A stretch of 12,364 bases of DNA, taken from Mycobacterium sp. GTDB lineage: Bacteria; Actinomycetota; Actinomycetes; Mycobacteriales; Mycobacteriaceae. The DNA lies in assembly GCA_018882545.1 (NCBI GenBank), contig VERS01000014.1:1-12364 (forward strand). Reading direction: 5' to 3'. Positions within the stretch are counted from its first letter, which is position 1. Each line of letters opens with the position of its first letter. Positions 1-7,811 of the stretch are shown piece after piece. Below the pieces are notes generated by a model, which worked only from the letters and a program-made list of their open reading frames with translations, was not told where the DNA came from and ran no database searches. The position numbers and the translations under genes are program-made.

Positions 1-44
1 CCGCGGGGGCGGCCCGCACCCTGTTCGGGAAGGACCCCTGTTGA
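1..44 (+). CDS. folC: 3' end of folC (folylpolyglutamate synthase), partial
   Basis: The frame starting at base 3 reads [13 protein letters not shown] and stops at TGA 42-44. This looks like the C-terminal tail of the mycobacterial folylpolyglutamate/dihydrofolate synthase, which adds glutamates to folates in the cytoplasm. The next gene is the DUF4233 membrane protein, which directly follows folC in mycobacteria, and this supports the call. Only 13 codons are visible, so no catalytic motif can be checked and the assignment rests on the tail and on gene order. The stop codon overlaps the TTG start of the next gene (TTGA, 41-44), so the two are probably translationally coupled. Confidence 0.6.
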   Translation, partial: AGAARTLFGKDPC

Positions 45-457
45 CCACACCTCCCGGAACGACACCGCCCGAGGCCGCGCAGACAGGCCCCGACCCCTGG
101 AAAAGCTTCCGCGGCGTGATGGCCGGCACGCTGGTGCTGGAGATCATCACCGTGCTGCTGGCAATTCCGGTGGTCGAGGTGGTCGGCGGCGGGCTGACCC
201 CCTGGTCGACCTCCTACCTGCTGGGGTTTGCCGTGCTGCTGGGCGTGCTGGCCGGTGTGCAGAGCAGGCCGTGGGCCATCTGGGCCAACCTGGGCGTGCA
301 GATCCTGCTGATCGGAGGGTTCCTGCTCTACCCCGGCGTGGGATTCATCGGAGTTCTGTTCGCCGTCGTCTGGGCCGTCATCGCCTACCTGCGCTGGGAG
401 GTGCTGCGCCGGCAGCGGCTGGGTCTGCTCCCCGGTCAGCAGCCGCCCGCCGAATGA
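41..457 (+). CDS. DUF4233 family four-helix membrane protein
   Basis: This is a 138-residue protein of unknown function. After a Pro/Thr-rich N-terminus of about 20 residues, four hydrophobic segments follow at roughly residues 27-47, 56-73, 79-96 and 99-117. A short basic tail (RWEVLRRQR) comes next and is probably cytoplasmic. Size and layout match the DUF4233 family found between folC and ndk in mycobacteria (Rv2446c-like, from memory). The TTG start is preferred because GGAAGGA lies just upstream (28-34) and because it overlaps the folC stop in a TTGA, typical of coupled translation. The 43-base gap to ndk carries a candidate separate promoter. No enzymatic motif is visible, so a role with folate or nucleotide metabolism would be guesswork. 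Confidence 0.85.
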   Translation: MTTPPGTTPPEAAQTGPDPWKSFRGVMAGTLVLEIITVLLAIPVVEVVGGGLTPWSTSYLLGFAVLLGVLAGVQSRPWAIWANLGVQILLIGGFLLYPGVGFIGVLFAVVWAVIAYLRWEVLRRQRLGLLPGQQPPAE

Positions 458-486
458 GCCGCCCGAGTGGCCGCCAGGCGAACAGG

Positions 487-492
487 TACTCT
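487..492 (+). promoter_or_regulatory. Candidate -10 element of a leaderless ndk promoter
   Basis: TACTCT fits the mycobacterial TANNNT -10 pattern and is followed by 8 bases (493-500) before the GTG start of ndk. Transcription would begin at or next to the first base of the start codon. There is no Shine-Dalgarno sequence in the bases before GTG, which fits a leaderless mRNA. I see no convincing -35. This is inference from spacing only. Confidence 0.5.
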
Positions 493-500
493 TCGGTCTC

Positions 501-920
501 GTGACTGAGCGGACTCTCGTGCTGATCAAACCCGACGGTGTGCGGCGGGGGGTGATCGGCGAGGTCATCACCCGGATTGAGCGCAAGGGCCTGGCCGTGG
601 TCGCCCTGGAGCTCAAGCACGTCGACGAGGCGCTGGCCCGCGCGCACTACGCCGAGCACGCCGAGCGGCCGTTCTTTGGGGATCTGGTCGAGTTCATCAC
701 CTCCGGGCCGGTCGTCGCGGCGATCCTGGCCGGTCCCCGCGCGGTCGCCGCCTTCCGCCAACTCGCCGGCGGCACCGACCCGGTCGAGAAGGCCACCCCG
801 GGCACCATCCGCGGCGACTTCGGGCTGGAGACCCAGTTCAACCTGGTGCACGGCTCGGATTCGCCAGAGTCCGCGGCCCGCGAGATCGGGCTGTGGTTTC
901 CGGGGCATCCGCTGGATTGA
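501..920 (+). CDS. ndk: Nucleoside diphosphate kinase
   Basis: This cytoplasmic enzyme transfers the terminal phosphate of ATP to nucleoside diphosphates through a phospho-histidine, balancing NTP and dNTP pools. The 139-residue protein shows the family signature from end to end: [12 protein letters not shown] at the N-terminus, ERKG at 27-30, the FITSGPVVA segment at 65-73, GTIRGDF at 101-107, and NLVHGSDS with the catalytic His at residue 117. Length is close to the usual 135-140; the C-terminus is a few residues longer than the Mycobacterium tuberculosis protein as I recall it. The GTG start gives the exact conserved N-terminus and has no ribosome binding site, so a leaderless transcript is likely. 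It sits between the DUF4233 gene and rne, as in other mycobacteria. Confidence 0.97.
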   Translation: MTERTLVLIKPDGVRRGVIGEVITRIERKGLAVVALELKHVDEALARAHYAEHAERPFFGDLVEFITSGPVVAAILAGPRAVAAFRQLAGGTDPVEKATPGTIRGDFGLETQFNLVHGSDSPESAAREIGLWFPGHPLD

Positions 921-934
921 CCCATCGGCCGGTA

Positions 935-946
935 ACCGCCGGCGGT
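935..946. repeat. 12-bp perfect palindrome in the ndk-rne gap
   Basis: ACCGCCGGCGGT reads the same on both strands and lies 15 bases after the ndk stop, just upstream of the candidate rne -10 element. It could be a protein-binding site. As an RNA hairpin it has only about four pairs around a minimal loop and no U-tract, so it is a poor terminator. In this GC-rich genome chance is possible. Confidence 0.3.
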
Positions 947-947
947 A

Positions 948-956
948 TGGGATACT
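948..956 (+). promoter_or_regulatory. Candidate extended -10 promoter of rne
   Basis: TGG-GATACT has the extended -10 TG followed by a hexamer matching TATAAT at four of six positions. Transcription would start near 963-965, giving a leader of about 168 bases before the rne GTG at 1132. A long structured leader fits what is known of rne autoregulation in other bacteria and with reports of long rne leaders in mycobacteria. TTGACC at 917-922 is too far away (25 bases to the TG) to be its -35. Confidence 0.4.
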
Positions 957-1053
957 GGGGTCGGAGGCCTGGCAACGGGTCACCGGAATGAGACTTCAGA
1001 CCGGCTCCGCGCGGGTTCGTCCCGAGCCCGACGGAGCGAGACCTATTCGACAA

Positions 1054-1069
1054 GCCCGGTAAATCGGGC
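1054..1069 (+). other. Hairpin in the rne leader (first)
   Basis: GCCCG (1054-1058) pairs with CGGGC (1065-1069) around the AT-rich loop GTAAAT. It lies in the presumed rne 5' untranslated region. An exposed AU-containing loop next to a GC stem is the kind of element RNase E can cut, so it could take part in autoregulation; that is inference. Confidence 0.45.
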
Positions 1070-1093
1070 ACATAGCGGAGGCCCTCGCGTGGC

Positions 1094-1109
1094 CGCGTCG
1101 CAGGACGCG
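1094..1109 (+). other. Hairpin in the rne leader (second)
   Basis: CGCGTC (1094-1099) pairs perfectly with GACGCG (1104-1109) around the tetraloop GCAG. It ends 11 bases before the GAGGAG ribosome binding site (1121-1126) of rne. It could limit ribosome access or protect the transcript, but no partner structure that would sequester the binding site is obvious. Confidence 0.45.
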
Positions 1110-1131
1110 CCCGGGGGCTTGAGGAGATTAC

Positions 1132-4089
1132 GTGGCTGATGATGACTACAACCAGGAACTGTTCCAAAGCCCGGAGCCGTGGCAACCGCCGGCCGCCGAC
1201 GAGGAGCTGCCCGACCGCCTGAGGGTCCACGAACTGGCCCGGGTGCTGGGCACTACCAGCAAGCGGGTGCTGGATGCCCTGACCGAGCTGGACGGCCGGT
1301 CTCGCAGCCCGCATTCCAGCGTCGACCAGGCCGAAGCGGTGCGGGTGCGGGAAATGCTGGCGGTCGCCCCGGTCGATCTCGAACTGCCCGCTGAGAGCGC
1401 GATGATCATCGTCGGCCAGGAAACCGAGCCGGAATCGCGGCTGATCCTGGAGACCCACGACAGCACAGCGGTTGGGGCGGGCGTCGAACAGCCGGCATAT
1501 ATGCCGCTTTTCGTGGCGCCGCAGCCGGTGATCGCGGCCGCGCCCTCCGCCGACGACACCGACGCCGACGACACCGACGTCGACGACGAAGGCGGCGAAC
1601 CCGGCGAGGCTGACGACGAGGACGAGGCCGACGATGCCGACCGCCCGGCCAACCGCCGCCGCCGCCGAGGCCGCCGAGGCCGTGGTCGGGGTCGCGGGGA
1701 GCAACCGGGGGCAGAGGGTGACGACGAGTCCAACGTGTCCGCACAGGAGTCCGCAGCGGATGGGGCCGAGGGCGGCTTGGCGGACGGCGAGGACGGCGAG
1801 GACGGCGAAGAGGGCGACTCCGACGGCGAGGAGGAGTCCGCCGGCGGCGCTACCCGTCGGCGCCGGCGGCGTCGACGCCGCCGCGCCGGATCCGGCGATG
1901 ACGCCGATTCGGCGTCGGCCGACGACCCGCCGAACACCGTCGTGCACGAACGTGCCCCTCGCGCCAAAGCGGACCGTTCGGAGGCCGGCGAGATCCAGGG
2001 CATCAGCGGATCGACGAGACTGGAGGCCAAGCGCCAGCGCCGCCGGGACGGCCGCGACGCCGGCCGGCGCCGGCCGCCGATCCTGACCGAGGCCGAGTTC
2101 CTGGCTCGCCGGGAGGCCGTGAACCGAGTGATGGTGGTGCGGGACAAGATTCGCACCGAGCCGCCGCACGAGGGTGCGCGCTACACCCAAATCGCCGTCC
2201 TGGAGGACGGCATCGTCGTCGAGCACTTCGTGACCTCCGCGTCGTCGGCGTCCATGGTCGGCAACATCTACCTCGGCATCGTGCAGAACGTGCTGCCGTC
2301 GATGGAGGCCGCCTTCGTCGACATCGGCCGCGGCCGCAACGGGGTGCTCTACGCCGGGGAGGTCAACTGGGAAGCCGCCGGCCTCGGTGGGTCCAACCGC
2401 AAGATCGAACAGGCCCTCAAGCCCGGTGACCACGTCGTGGTCCAGGTCAGCAAGGACCCGGTCGGCCACAAGGGCGCCCGGCTGACCACCCAGGTGTCGC
2501 TGGCCGGGCGTTACCTGGTCTACGTACCGGGCGCCTCGTCGACGGGAATCAGCCGCAAGCTTCCCGATACCGAACGTCAGCGGCTCAAGGACATCCTGCG
2601 TGAGGTGGTGCCCGCCGACGCCGGGGTAATCATTCGCACCGCGTCCGAGGGCGTCAAAGAGTCCGACATCCGCGACGACGTCAACCGGCTGCAGCAGCGG
2701 TGGGCCACGATCGCCGAGGAAGCAGAGCGCGTCAAGGCCAACAGGTCCGGCGCGGCGGTGGCGCTCTACGAAGAGCCCGACGTCTTGGTCAAGGTTGTCC
2801 GGGACCTCTTCAACGAGGACTTCTCCGGGCTCATCGTCGCCGGTGACACATCCTGGGAGACCATCACCTCGTACGTGAATTCCGTTGCTCCCGAACTACT
2901 TCCGAAACTCACCAAGTACGAGTCCGCGGACGGCCCTGATGTGTTCGCGGTGCACCGGGTCGACGAGCAACTCGCCAAGGCGATGGATCGCAAAGTGTGG
3001 CTGCCCTCCGGCGGCACGCTGGTGATCGACCGCACCGAGGCGATGACGGTCGTCGACGTCAACACCGGCAAGTTCACCGGCGCGGGCGGAAATCTGGAGC
3101 AGACCGTGACCAAGAACAACCTCGAGGCCGCCGAGGAGATCGTGCGCCAACTGCGCCTGCGCGACATCGGCGGAATCGTGGTCATCGACTTCATCGACAT
3201 GGTGCTGGAGTCCAATCGCGATCTGGTGCTGCGCCGGCTCACCGAGGCGCTGGCCCGTGACCGGACCCGGCACCAGGTATCGGAGGTGACGTCGCTGGGT
3301 CTGGTCCAGCTGACCCGCAAACGGCTCGGCACCGGCCTGGTCGAGGCGTTCTCGAGCACCTGCGCCCAGTGCAGCGGCCGAGGGATCCTGGTGCATGCCG
3401 ACCCGGTGGACCACGCTCCGACGGCCGGCCGCAAGCCGGAGTCCGGCGGCCGGCGCAACCGGCGCGGACGCAAGGGCCGCGGCGAGGAGGCGGTGGCGGC
3501 CACAGCCGAGACCGTGGCGCGGGTACCTGCGCACCTGCCGGGTGAGCATCCGATGTTCAAGGCGATGGCGGCGGCCAAGAACGGCGAGGAGGAGGAGTCC
3601 GAGGAAGGCCTGATCGCCGCAGCGGAACTCGACGTCGATGACACCGACATCCTGGTGGTCGGTGAGGCGGAGGAGGACCTTGACGTCGACGACCTCGAGG
3701 ACGACGAGGACGACGACGAGGACCTCGAGGACGACGAGGACGACGAGGACGACGACGAGGACCTCGAGGACGACGAGGACGAGGACGACGAGGACGAGGA
3801 CGACGAGGACGACGAGGACGACGAGGACGACGAGGACGACGAGGACGAGGACGACGAGGACGACGACGACGAGGACGAGGACGAGGACGACGACGAGGAC
3901 GACATCGAACTCGACGACGTCGATGAGGACGTCATCGACGACGACGCCATCGACGACGATGAGTCCCTGGAGATCGTCGACGGCGAGGACCGGGCCGACC
4001 GCGAGGACGGCGGGAACGGCCCCGCCGAACCGGCCCGCCGCATGCGCCGCCGGTCCGCGGCCCGGCCCGCCGGGCCGCCCGCGGTTTGA
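1132..4089 (+). CDS. rne: Ribonuclease E/G with IF2_N-like N-terminus and acidic tail
   Basis: Endoribonuclease that cuts single-stranded RNA in mRNA decay and rRNA/tRNA processing. The 985-residue protein is built as follows. Residues 27-78 resemble the IF-2 N-terminal domain ([20 protein letters not shown]). Residues 138-310 are disordered with alternating acidic blocks and arginine patches (174-188; ten Arg at 242-251). An S1-type RNA-binding region spans about 370-455, followed by the catalytic core with metal-binding Asp in DVNTG (Asp642) and VVIDFIDM (Asp686, Asp689). CAQC (Cys744, Cys747) is the zinc-link motif used for oligomerisation. A basic stretch (773-784) and a tail of almost pure Asp/Glu (847-944) follow, then a short basic end. 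The GTG start has GAGGAG five bases upstream. Length is slightly above the roughly 950 residues I recall for M. tuberculosis RNase E. Confidence 0.95.
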   Translation: MADDDYNQELFQSPEPWQPPAADEELPDRLRVHELARVLGTTSKRVLDALTELDGRSRSPHSSVDQAEAVRVREMLAVAPVDLELPAESAMIIVGQETEPESRLILETHDSTAVGAGVEQPAYMPLFVAPQPVIAAAPSADDTDADDTDVDDEGGEPGEADDEDEADDADRPANRRRRRGRRGRGRGRGEQPGAEGDDESNVSAQESAADGAEGGLADGEDGEDGEEGDSDGEEESAGGATRRRRRRRRRRAGSGDDADSASADDPPNTVVHERAPRAKADRSEAGEIQGISGSTRLEAKRQRRRDGRDAGRRRPPILTEAEFLARREAVNRVMVVRDKIRTEPPHEGARYTQIAVLEDGIVVEHFVTSASSASMVGNIYLGIVQNVLPSMEAAFVDIGRGRNGVLYAGEVNWEAAGLGGSNRKIEQALKPGDHVVVQVSKDPVGHKGARLTTQVSLAGRYLVYVPGASSTGISRKLPDTERQRLKDILREVVPADAGVIIRTASEGVKESDIRDDVNRLQQRWATIAEEAERVKANRSGAAVALYEEPDVLVKVVRDLFNEDFSGLIVAGDTSWETITSYVNSVAPELLPKLTKYESADGPDVFAVHRVDEQLAKAMDRKVWLPSGGTLVIDRTEAMTVVDVNTGKFTGAGGNLEQTVTKNNLEAAEEIVRQLRLRDIGGIVVIDFIDMVLESNRDLVLRRLTEALARDRTRHQVSEVTSLGLVQLTRKRLGTGLVEAFSSTCAQCSGRGILVHADPVDHAPTAGRKPESGGRRNRRGRKGRGEEAVAATAETVARVPAHLPGEHPMFKAMAAAKNGEEEESEEGLIAAAELDVDDTDILVVGEAEEDLDVDDLEDDEDDDEDLEDDEDDEDDDEDLEDDEDEDDEDEDDEDDEDDEDDEDDEDEDDEDDDDEDEDEDDDEDDIELDDVDEDVIDDDAIDDDESLEIVDGEDRADREDGGNGPAEPARRMRRRSAARPAGPPAV
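3670..3963 (+). repeat. GAC/GAG trinucleotide tract encoding the RNase E acidic tail
   Basis: Nearly every codon here is GAC or GAG. The run 3766-3903 encodes 46 uninterrupted acidic residues (879-924). Larger units can be seen: GACCTCGAG recurs at 3691, 3721 and 3760, giving [14 protein letters not shown] blocks 30 and 39 bases apart. That points to growth by slippage or unequal exchange. Because the period is a multiple of three, length changes would keep the reading frame. The opposite strand gives a long spurious poly-serine frame. Confidence 0.9.
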
Positions 4090-4115
4090 CCCTGCAGACG
4101 CTGGTCACGTACCCT
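4086..4115 (+). promoter_or_regulatory. Promoter of the rplU-rpmA-obg operon
   Basis: TTGACC (4086-4091) and TACCCT (4110-4115) are separated by 18 bases and fit a housekeeping sigma-A promoter, with TANNNT at -10. The -35 hexamer contains the rne stop codon TGA (4087-4089). Transcription would start near 4122, leaving a leader of about 134 bases before the L21 start codon. This is the clearest two-box promoter in the window. Confidence 0.65.
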
Positions 4116-4121
4116 GGGCCA

Positions 4122-4150
4122 GTTGCCGCCCAGGCTCCGCCGGCGGCAGC
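4122..4150 (+). other. Hairpin at the 5' end of the rplU leader
   Basis: GTTGCCGCC (4122-4130) pairs with GGCGGCAGC (4142-4150), nine pairs with one G-U, around an 11-base loop. It starts at the predicted transcription start, so it would cap the 5' end of the mRNA. It may stabilise the transcript or act as an autoregulatory protein-binding site, as leaders of ribosomal protein operons often do. No known L21 leader fold was recognised. Confidence 0.45.
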
Positions 4151-4255
4151 GGGACCGGCCCCGGCCACGCCGGCGCCGCCCGCGACCACAGACCCGCTCG
4201 CGCAACCCCCGGTAGCGCGTGCCCAGCGACCAGGCCACCGAGTGGAAGAGGAACG

Positions 4256-4579
4256 ATGGCAGCCGACACAGCCACCTACGCGATCGTCAAGGCAGGCGGC
4301 AAGCAGTACAAGGTCGCCGTCGGCGATGTGCTGAAGGTCGAGAAGATCGACACCGAGCCGGGCGCCTCGGTGTCCCTGCCGGTCGCCCTGGTCGTCAACG
4401 GCGCGACGGTGACCACCGACGCCGGTGAACTTGCCAAGGTCGCAGTCACCGGGGAGGTCCTTGAGCACACCAAGGGGCCCAAGATCCGCATCCACAAGTT
4501 CAAGAACAAGACCGGCTACCACAAGCGGCAGGGACATCGGCAGCAGTTGACGGTCCTGCGGGTCACCGCAATCAAGTGA
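4256..4579 (+). CDS. rplU: 50S ribosomal protein L21
   Basis: L21 binds 23S rRNA in the large ribosomal subunit. The 107-residue protein shows the family core [17 protein letters not shown] (8-24) and the strongly conserved RNA-binding end [23 protein letters not shown] (75-97), close to the mycobacterial protein. The ATG at 4256 is chosen because GGAAGAGGA (4244-4252) lies just upstream and the product begins a few residues before the family start ([12 protein letters not shown]). The frame stays open far upstream through the shifted reading of the rne acidic tract, but that extension is Thr/Arg repeat and is not real. It is followed 37 bases later by rpmA, the usual pairing. Confidence 0.96.
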   Translation: MAADTATYAIVKAGGKQYKVAVGDVLKVEKIDTEPGASVSLPVALVVNGATVTTDAGELAKVAVTGEVLEHTKGPKIRIHKFKNKTGYHKRQGHRQQLTVLRVTAIK

Positions 4580-4616
4580 CCGTGAAGAACCACCCAACCC
4601 AGTAAAGGCGACTGAC

Positions 4617-4883
4617 ATGGCACATAAGAAAGGCGCTTCGAGCTCACGCAACGGCCGCGAGTCCAATGCCCAGCGTCTCGGCGTCAAGCGTTTCGGCGGC
4701 CAGGTCGTCAAGGCCGGAGAGATTTTGGTGCGCCAACGGGGCACTCATTTCCATCCCGGCATCAACGTCGGTCGGGGCGGCGACGACACCCTGTTCGCCA
4801 CCGCGCCCGGCGCGGTCGAGTTTGGTGTCAAGCGCGGCCGTAAGACCGTCAACGTCGTACGCGTGGCGCGGCCGGAGGCCTAG
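4617..4883 (+). CDS. rpmA: 50S ribosomal protein L27
   Basis: L27 lies near the peptidyl transferase centre of the large subunit and helps position tRNA. The 88-residue product starts with [16 protein letters not shown] and carries LGVKRFGGQ, the QRGTHFHPG segment and [10 protein letters not shown], all conserved in the family. There is no N-terminal extension of the kind that is cleaved in Firmicutes. The ATG follows AAAGGCG (4604-4610). The stop TAG sits inside a 10-bp palindrome (4877-4886). It lies between rplU and obg in the classic rplU-rpmA-obg order, with 54 bases to the obg start. Confidence 0.97.
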   Translation: MAHKKGASSSRNGRESNAQRLGVKRFGGQVVKAGEILVRQRGTHFHPGINVGRGGDDTLFATAPGAVEFGVKRGRKTVNVVRVARPEA

Positions 4884-4937
4884 GCCCCGCCGGGCCCGGC
4901 TTTCCCAGGCTTTCCAGGCTCTCCGAGGGGTTTCGCG

Positions 4938-6398
4938 ATGCCGCGCTTCGTCGACCGCGTCGTGATCCACACCCGCGCGGGCAACGGCGGGAACGGATGC
5001 GCCTCGGTGCATCGGGAGAAGTACAAGCCACTGGGCGGTCCCGACGGCGGCAACGGCGGTCGCGGGGGCAGCGTCGTGCTGGTGGTCGACCCGCAGGTGC
5101 ACACCCTCCTGGATTTCCACTTCCACCCCAACCTGGTCGCACCGTCGGGTAAACAGGGCTCCGGCAGCAACCGCGACGGCGCCGCCGGCGCCGATCTTGA
5201 ACTGCGGGTGCCCGACGGCACGGTCGTTCTCGACGACCGGGGGCGGTTGCTGGCCGACCTGGTCGGCACCGGAACCCGTTTCCTCGCCGCCGAAGGCGGC
5301 CGCGGGGGACTGGGTAACGCCGCGTTGGCCTCCCGGGCCCGCAAGGCCCCCGGCTTCGCTCTGCTCGGGGAGAGGGGTCAGGCCCGCGACCTCACCCTGG
5401 AGCTGAAGACCGTCGCCGACGTCGGGTTGATCGGATTCCCCTCGGCCGGCAAATCCTCGCTGGTGTCGACGATCTCGGCCGCCAAACCGAAGATCGCCGA
5501 CTATCCGTTCACCACGCTGGTGCCCAACCTCGGCGTGGTGTCCGCCGGGGATCACACCTTCACCGTCGCCGACGTTCCGGGTCTCATCCCCGGCGCGTCG
5601 GAGGGCCGCGGCCTGGGCCTGGACTTCCTGCGCCATATCGAGCGCTGCGCGGTGCTGGTCCACGTGGTCGACTGCGCCACAATGGAACCCGGCCGCGACC
5701 CTGTCTCTGATATCGACGCACTCGAGGCCGAGTTGGCCGCCTACCGGCCTACCCTGCAGGGCGACTCCACACTGGGGGACCTGACCGAGCGGCCGCGGGC
5801 GGTAGTGCTCAACAAGATCGACGTTCCGGAAGCCCGGGAACTCGCGGAATTCGTCCGCCCGGAGATCGCCGAACGGGGCTGGCCGGTGTTCGAGGTGTCC
5901 ACGGTGACCCGGGAAGGCCTGCGCGAGTTGACCTTCGGGCTGTGGGACATGGTGGCGGCCTACCGGGCCGCCCAACCCCCGGTGGTGGCCCGCCGCCCGG
6001 TGATCCGGCCCGTACCGGTCGATTCCAGTGGATTCACCGTCGAACCGGACTCGGCCCGGCCCGGGGGCTATGTCGTGCGCGGCACTCGCCCCGAACGGTG
6101 GGTGGCCCAAACCGATTTCGACAACGACGAGGCGGTCGGCTACCTCGGCGACCGGCTGGCCCGACTCGGCGTCGAGGAGGAGTTGCTGCGGTTGGGCGCC
6201 TCGGCCGGGTGTGCCGTGACGATCGGGGATATGACATTCGACTGGGAGCCGCAGACCCCGGCCGGGGTGGACGTCGCCCTCTCCGGCCGCGGTACCGACG
6301 CCCGGGTTGAACGCAACGACCGGGTCGGAGCCGCCGAGCGCAAACAGGCCCGCCGTCAGCGCCGGGAATCCGAGGACGAAGCCGAGGATGGCAAGTGA
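4938..6398 (+). CDS. obg: GTPase Obg/CgtA
   Basis: Essential ribosome-associated GTPase involved in 50S maturation and stress and growth control. The 486-residue protein has the three expected parts. The glycine-rich Obg fold is at about 1-158 ([20 protein letters not shown]). The G domain is at about 159-345, with the P-loop GFPSAGKSS (166-174), switch I YPFTT (189-193), DVPG (212-215) and NKID (292-295). A C-terminal OCT domain spans about 359-436, followed by a charged tail (457-486). Length is close to the roughly 480 residues known for mycobacterial Obg. The ATG follows CCGAGGGG (4923-4930). It probably shares the rplU promoter, and its TGA overlaps the proB start by four bases. Confidence 0.97.
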   Translation: MPRFVDRVVIHTRAGNGGNGCASVHREKYKPLGGPDGGNGGRGGSVVLVVDPQVHTLLDFHFHPNLVAPSGKQGSGSNRDGAAGADLELRVPDGTVVLDDRGRLLADLVGTGTRFLAAEGGRGGLGNAALASRARKAPGFALLGERGQARDLTLELKTVADVGLIGFPSAGKSSLVSTISAAKPKIADYPFTTLVPNLGVVSAGDHTFTVADVPGLIPGASEGRGLGLDFLRHIERCAVLVHVVDCATMEPGRDPVSDIDALEAELAAYRPTLQGDSTLGDLTERPRAVVLNKIDVPEARELAEFVRPEIAERGWPVFEVSTVTREGLRELTFGLWDMVAAYRAAQPPVVARRPVIRPVPVDSSGFTVEPDSARPGGYVVRGTRPERWVAQTDFDNDEAVGYLGDRLARLGVEEELLRLGASAGCAVTIGDMTFDWEPQTPAGVDVALSGRGTDARVERNDRVGAAERKQARRQRRESEDEAEDGK

Positions 6399-7519
6399 GC
6401 GCCCCCGAAAGTGCTCACCGGGCCGCCATCCGTACCGCCCGCAGCGTCGTGGTCAAGATCGGCACCACCGCGCTGACCAACCCCTCCGGGCTGTTCGACG
6501 CCGCCCGCCTGGCGGCACTGGCCGATGCGATCGAGGCCCGGATGAAGGCCGGTACCGAGGTGGTGATCGTGTCCTCCGGCGCGATCGCCGCGGGGATCGA
6601 GCCGCTCGGATTGTCCCGCCGTCCCAGCGACCTGGCCACCAAACAGGCCGCCGCCAGCGTCGGGCAGGTGGCGCTGGTGAATTCCTGGAGTGCGGCCTTC
6701 GCCCGGTACCAGCGCACCGTCGGCCAGATCCTGCTGACCGCCCACGACATCTCCCAGCGGGTGCAGCACACCAACGCCCAGCGCACCCTGGACCGGCTGC
6801 GGGCCCTGCATGCGGTGGCGATCGTCAACGAGAACGACACGGTGGCCACCAACGAGATCCGGTTCGGCGACAACGACCGGCTCTCGGCCCTGGTCGCCCA
6901 CCTGGTGGGCGCCGATGCGTTGATCCTGCTGTCGGATATCGACGGGCTTTACGATTCGGATCCGCGCAAGGCCCCGGCGGACAAACCGGCGCGCTTCATC
7001 GCTGAGGTGACCGGGCCCGGCGACCTCGCCGGGGTGCTGGCCGGGCAGGGCAGCCGGCTGGGCACCGGCGGGATGGCCTCCAAACTGTCCGCCGCGCTGC
7101 TGGCCGCCGACGCCGGGGTGCCGGTGCTACTGGCGGCGGCCGCCGATGCTGCCGACGCGCTCACCGAGGCTTCGGTGGGCACGGTGTTCGCGGCCCGGCC
7201 GGCGCGGATGTCGGCGCGACGGTTCTGGGTGCGCTACGCCGCCGAGGCGGCCGGGTCGTTGAACCTGGATGCCGGTGCGGTGCGGGCCGTGGTCAAACAG
7301 CGCCGATCGCTGCTGCCGGCCGGGATCACCGGTTGTGCGGGCCGGTTCCTCGGCGGCGACGTCGTGGAGTTGCATGGCCCGGACGGGCAGATGGTGGGCC
7401 GCGGGGTGGTCGCCTACGACGCCGCCGAACTGAGCACGATGGTCGGGCGCTCCACCGCCGACCTGCCCGCCGAACTGCGCCGGCCGGCCGTACACGCCGA
7501 CGACCTGGTGCCGGCCTGA
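6395..7519 (+). CDS. proB: Glutamate 5-kinase
   Basis: Catalyses the first, feedback-inhibited step of proline synthesis, phosphorylating glutamate to glutamyl-5-phosphate with ATP. The 374-residue protein has an amino acid kinase domain at about 14-265: VVKIGTTAL with Lys21, SSGAIAAG at 60-67, NENDTV at 145-150, FGDNDRLS at 157-164, SDIDGLY at 180-186 and GTGGMASK at 223-230. A PUA domain follows at about 288-365. Both are normal for the bacterial enzyme and length matches the mycobacterial one. The GTG start overlaps the obg stop (GTGA, 6395-6398) and GAGGA lies at 6384-6388, so translation is probably coupled to obg. The following gene, vapB-like, starts 54 bases later with its own promoter. 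Confidence 0.97.
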   Translation: MSAPESAHRAAIRTARSVVVKIGTTALTNPSGLFDAARLAALADAIEARMKAGTEVVIVSSGAIAAGIEPLGLSRRPSDLATKQAAASVGQVALVNSWSAAFARYQRTVGQILLTAHDISQRVQHTNAQRTLDRLRALHAVAIVNENDTVATNEIRFGDNDRLSALVAHLVGADALILLSDIDGLYDSDPRKAPADKPARFIAEVTGPGDLAGVLAGQGSRLGTGGMASKLSAALLAADAGVPVLLAAAADAADALTEASVGTVFAARPARMSARRFWVRYAAEAAGSLNLDAGAVRAVVKQRRSLLPAGITGCAGRFLGGDVVELHGPDGQMVGRGVVAYDAAELSTMVGRSTADLPAELRRPAVHADDLVPA

Positions 7520-7535
7520 CGGCTGCCCCGTTTCC

Positions 7536-7587
7536 TGGTAATTCCATGGGTCCCCATTGGTAATGTTATTGGTATGCGAACTACCAT
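7536..7587 (+). promoter_or_regulatory. Promoter and probable operator of the vapBC-like pair
   Basis: TGG-TAATGT (7558-7566) is an extended -10 element with seven bases between it and the ATG at 7574, so the mRNA is probably leaderless; no ribosome binding site is present. Short repeats crowd the site. ATTGGTA occurs at 7556-7562 and 7568-7574 (12-bp step), and TGGTAAT at 7536-7542 and 7558-7564. The inverted pair TGGTA/TACCA lies at 7570-7574 and 7582-7586. ATGGG/CCCAT lies at 7546-7550 and 7553-7557. Such repeats are expected for autorepression by an AbrB-fold antitoxin. Confidence 0.55.
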
Positions 7588-7807
7588 TGACCGCGCCGGA
7601 CGGCTGGTAATCCCGAAGGCGCTGCGCGACCAGGCGGGTATCACCACCGGTGAGGTGGAGGTCACCCTTGACGGCGCGGCCATCAGGATCGAGAGCGCCG
7701 TCAACGACGACCTCGACGAGCAGGACGGCCTGCTGCTGCTGCACCCCGGTGGCCCGGCACTCACCGACGACGACGTCCGCGAGTTGCGACTTGCCGACCA
7801 GCGCTGA
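7574..7807 (+). CDS. AbrB/SpoVT-fold antitoxin, VapB type
   Basis: A 77-residue protein whose first 45 residues form the swapped-hairpin AbrB/MazE DNA-binding unit: TTIDRAGRLVIPKALRDQAGI, with the family GR-VIPK-LR pattern. The C-terminal part (45-77) is acidic and would wrap around the toxin, which fits an antitoxin that neutralises the downstream PIN-domain protein and represses the operon. The ATG is chosen because it lies seven bases after an extended -10 and gives the normal family N-terminus. The stop is four bases before the probable start of the toxin gene. The specific VapB subfamily cannot be given from the sequence alone. Confidence 0.85.
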   Translation: MRTTIDRAGRLVIPKALRDQAGITTGEVEVTLDGAAIRIESAVNDDLDEQDGLLLLHPGGPALTDDDVRELRLADQR

Positions 7808-7811
7808 GCAC

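Noticed and set aside
917..946. TTGACC after ndk as a -35 for rne
   Set aside because: No TANNNT hexamer lies 16-19 bases downstream; only the palindrome is there. The extended -10 at 948-956 is a better candidate without it.
838..2469. Long minus-strand frame opposite ndk and rne
   Set aside because: Shadow of rne in high-GC DNA; low-complexity composition and no recognisable domain.
2766..4238. Long minus-strand frame rich in serine opposite the rne C-terminus
   Set aside because: It is the complement of the GAC/GAG tract (GTC/CTC read in another frame as TCG/TCC), giving artificial poly-Ser. It has no family-like sequence and lies wholly opposite rne.
3638..4255. Upstream extension of the L21 frame into Thr/Arg repeats
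   Set aside because: It is the shifted reading of the rne acidic tract. L21 starts at ATG 4256 with a good ribosome binding site and the normal family N-terminus.
4877..4903. GGCCTAGGCC and GCCGGGCCCGGC palindromes after rpmA as a terminator
   Set aside because: Loops would be minimal, only three T follow, and obg directly downstream is probably in the same operon.
4644..6110. Long minus-strand frame opposite rpmA and obg
   Set aside because: Shadow of well-supported genes, with His/Gly/Arg-rich composition typical of antisense frames in high-GC DNA.
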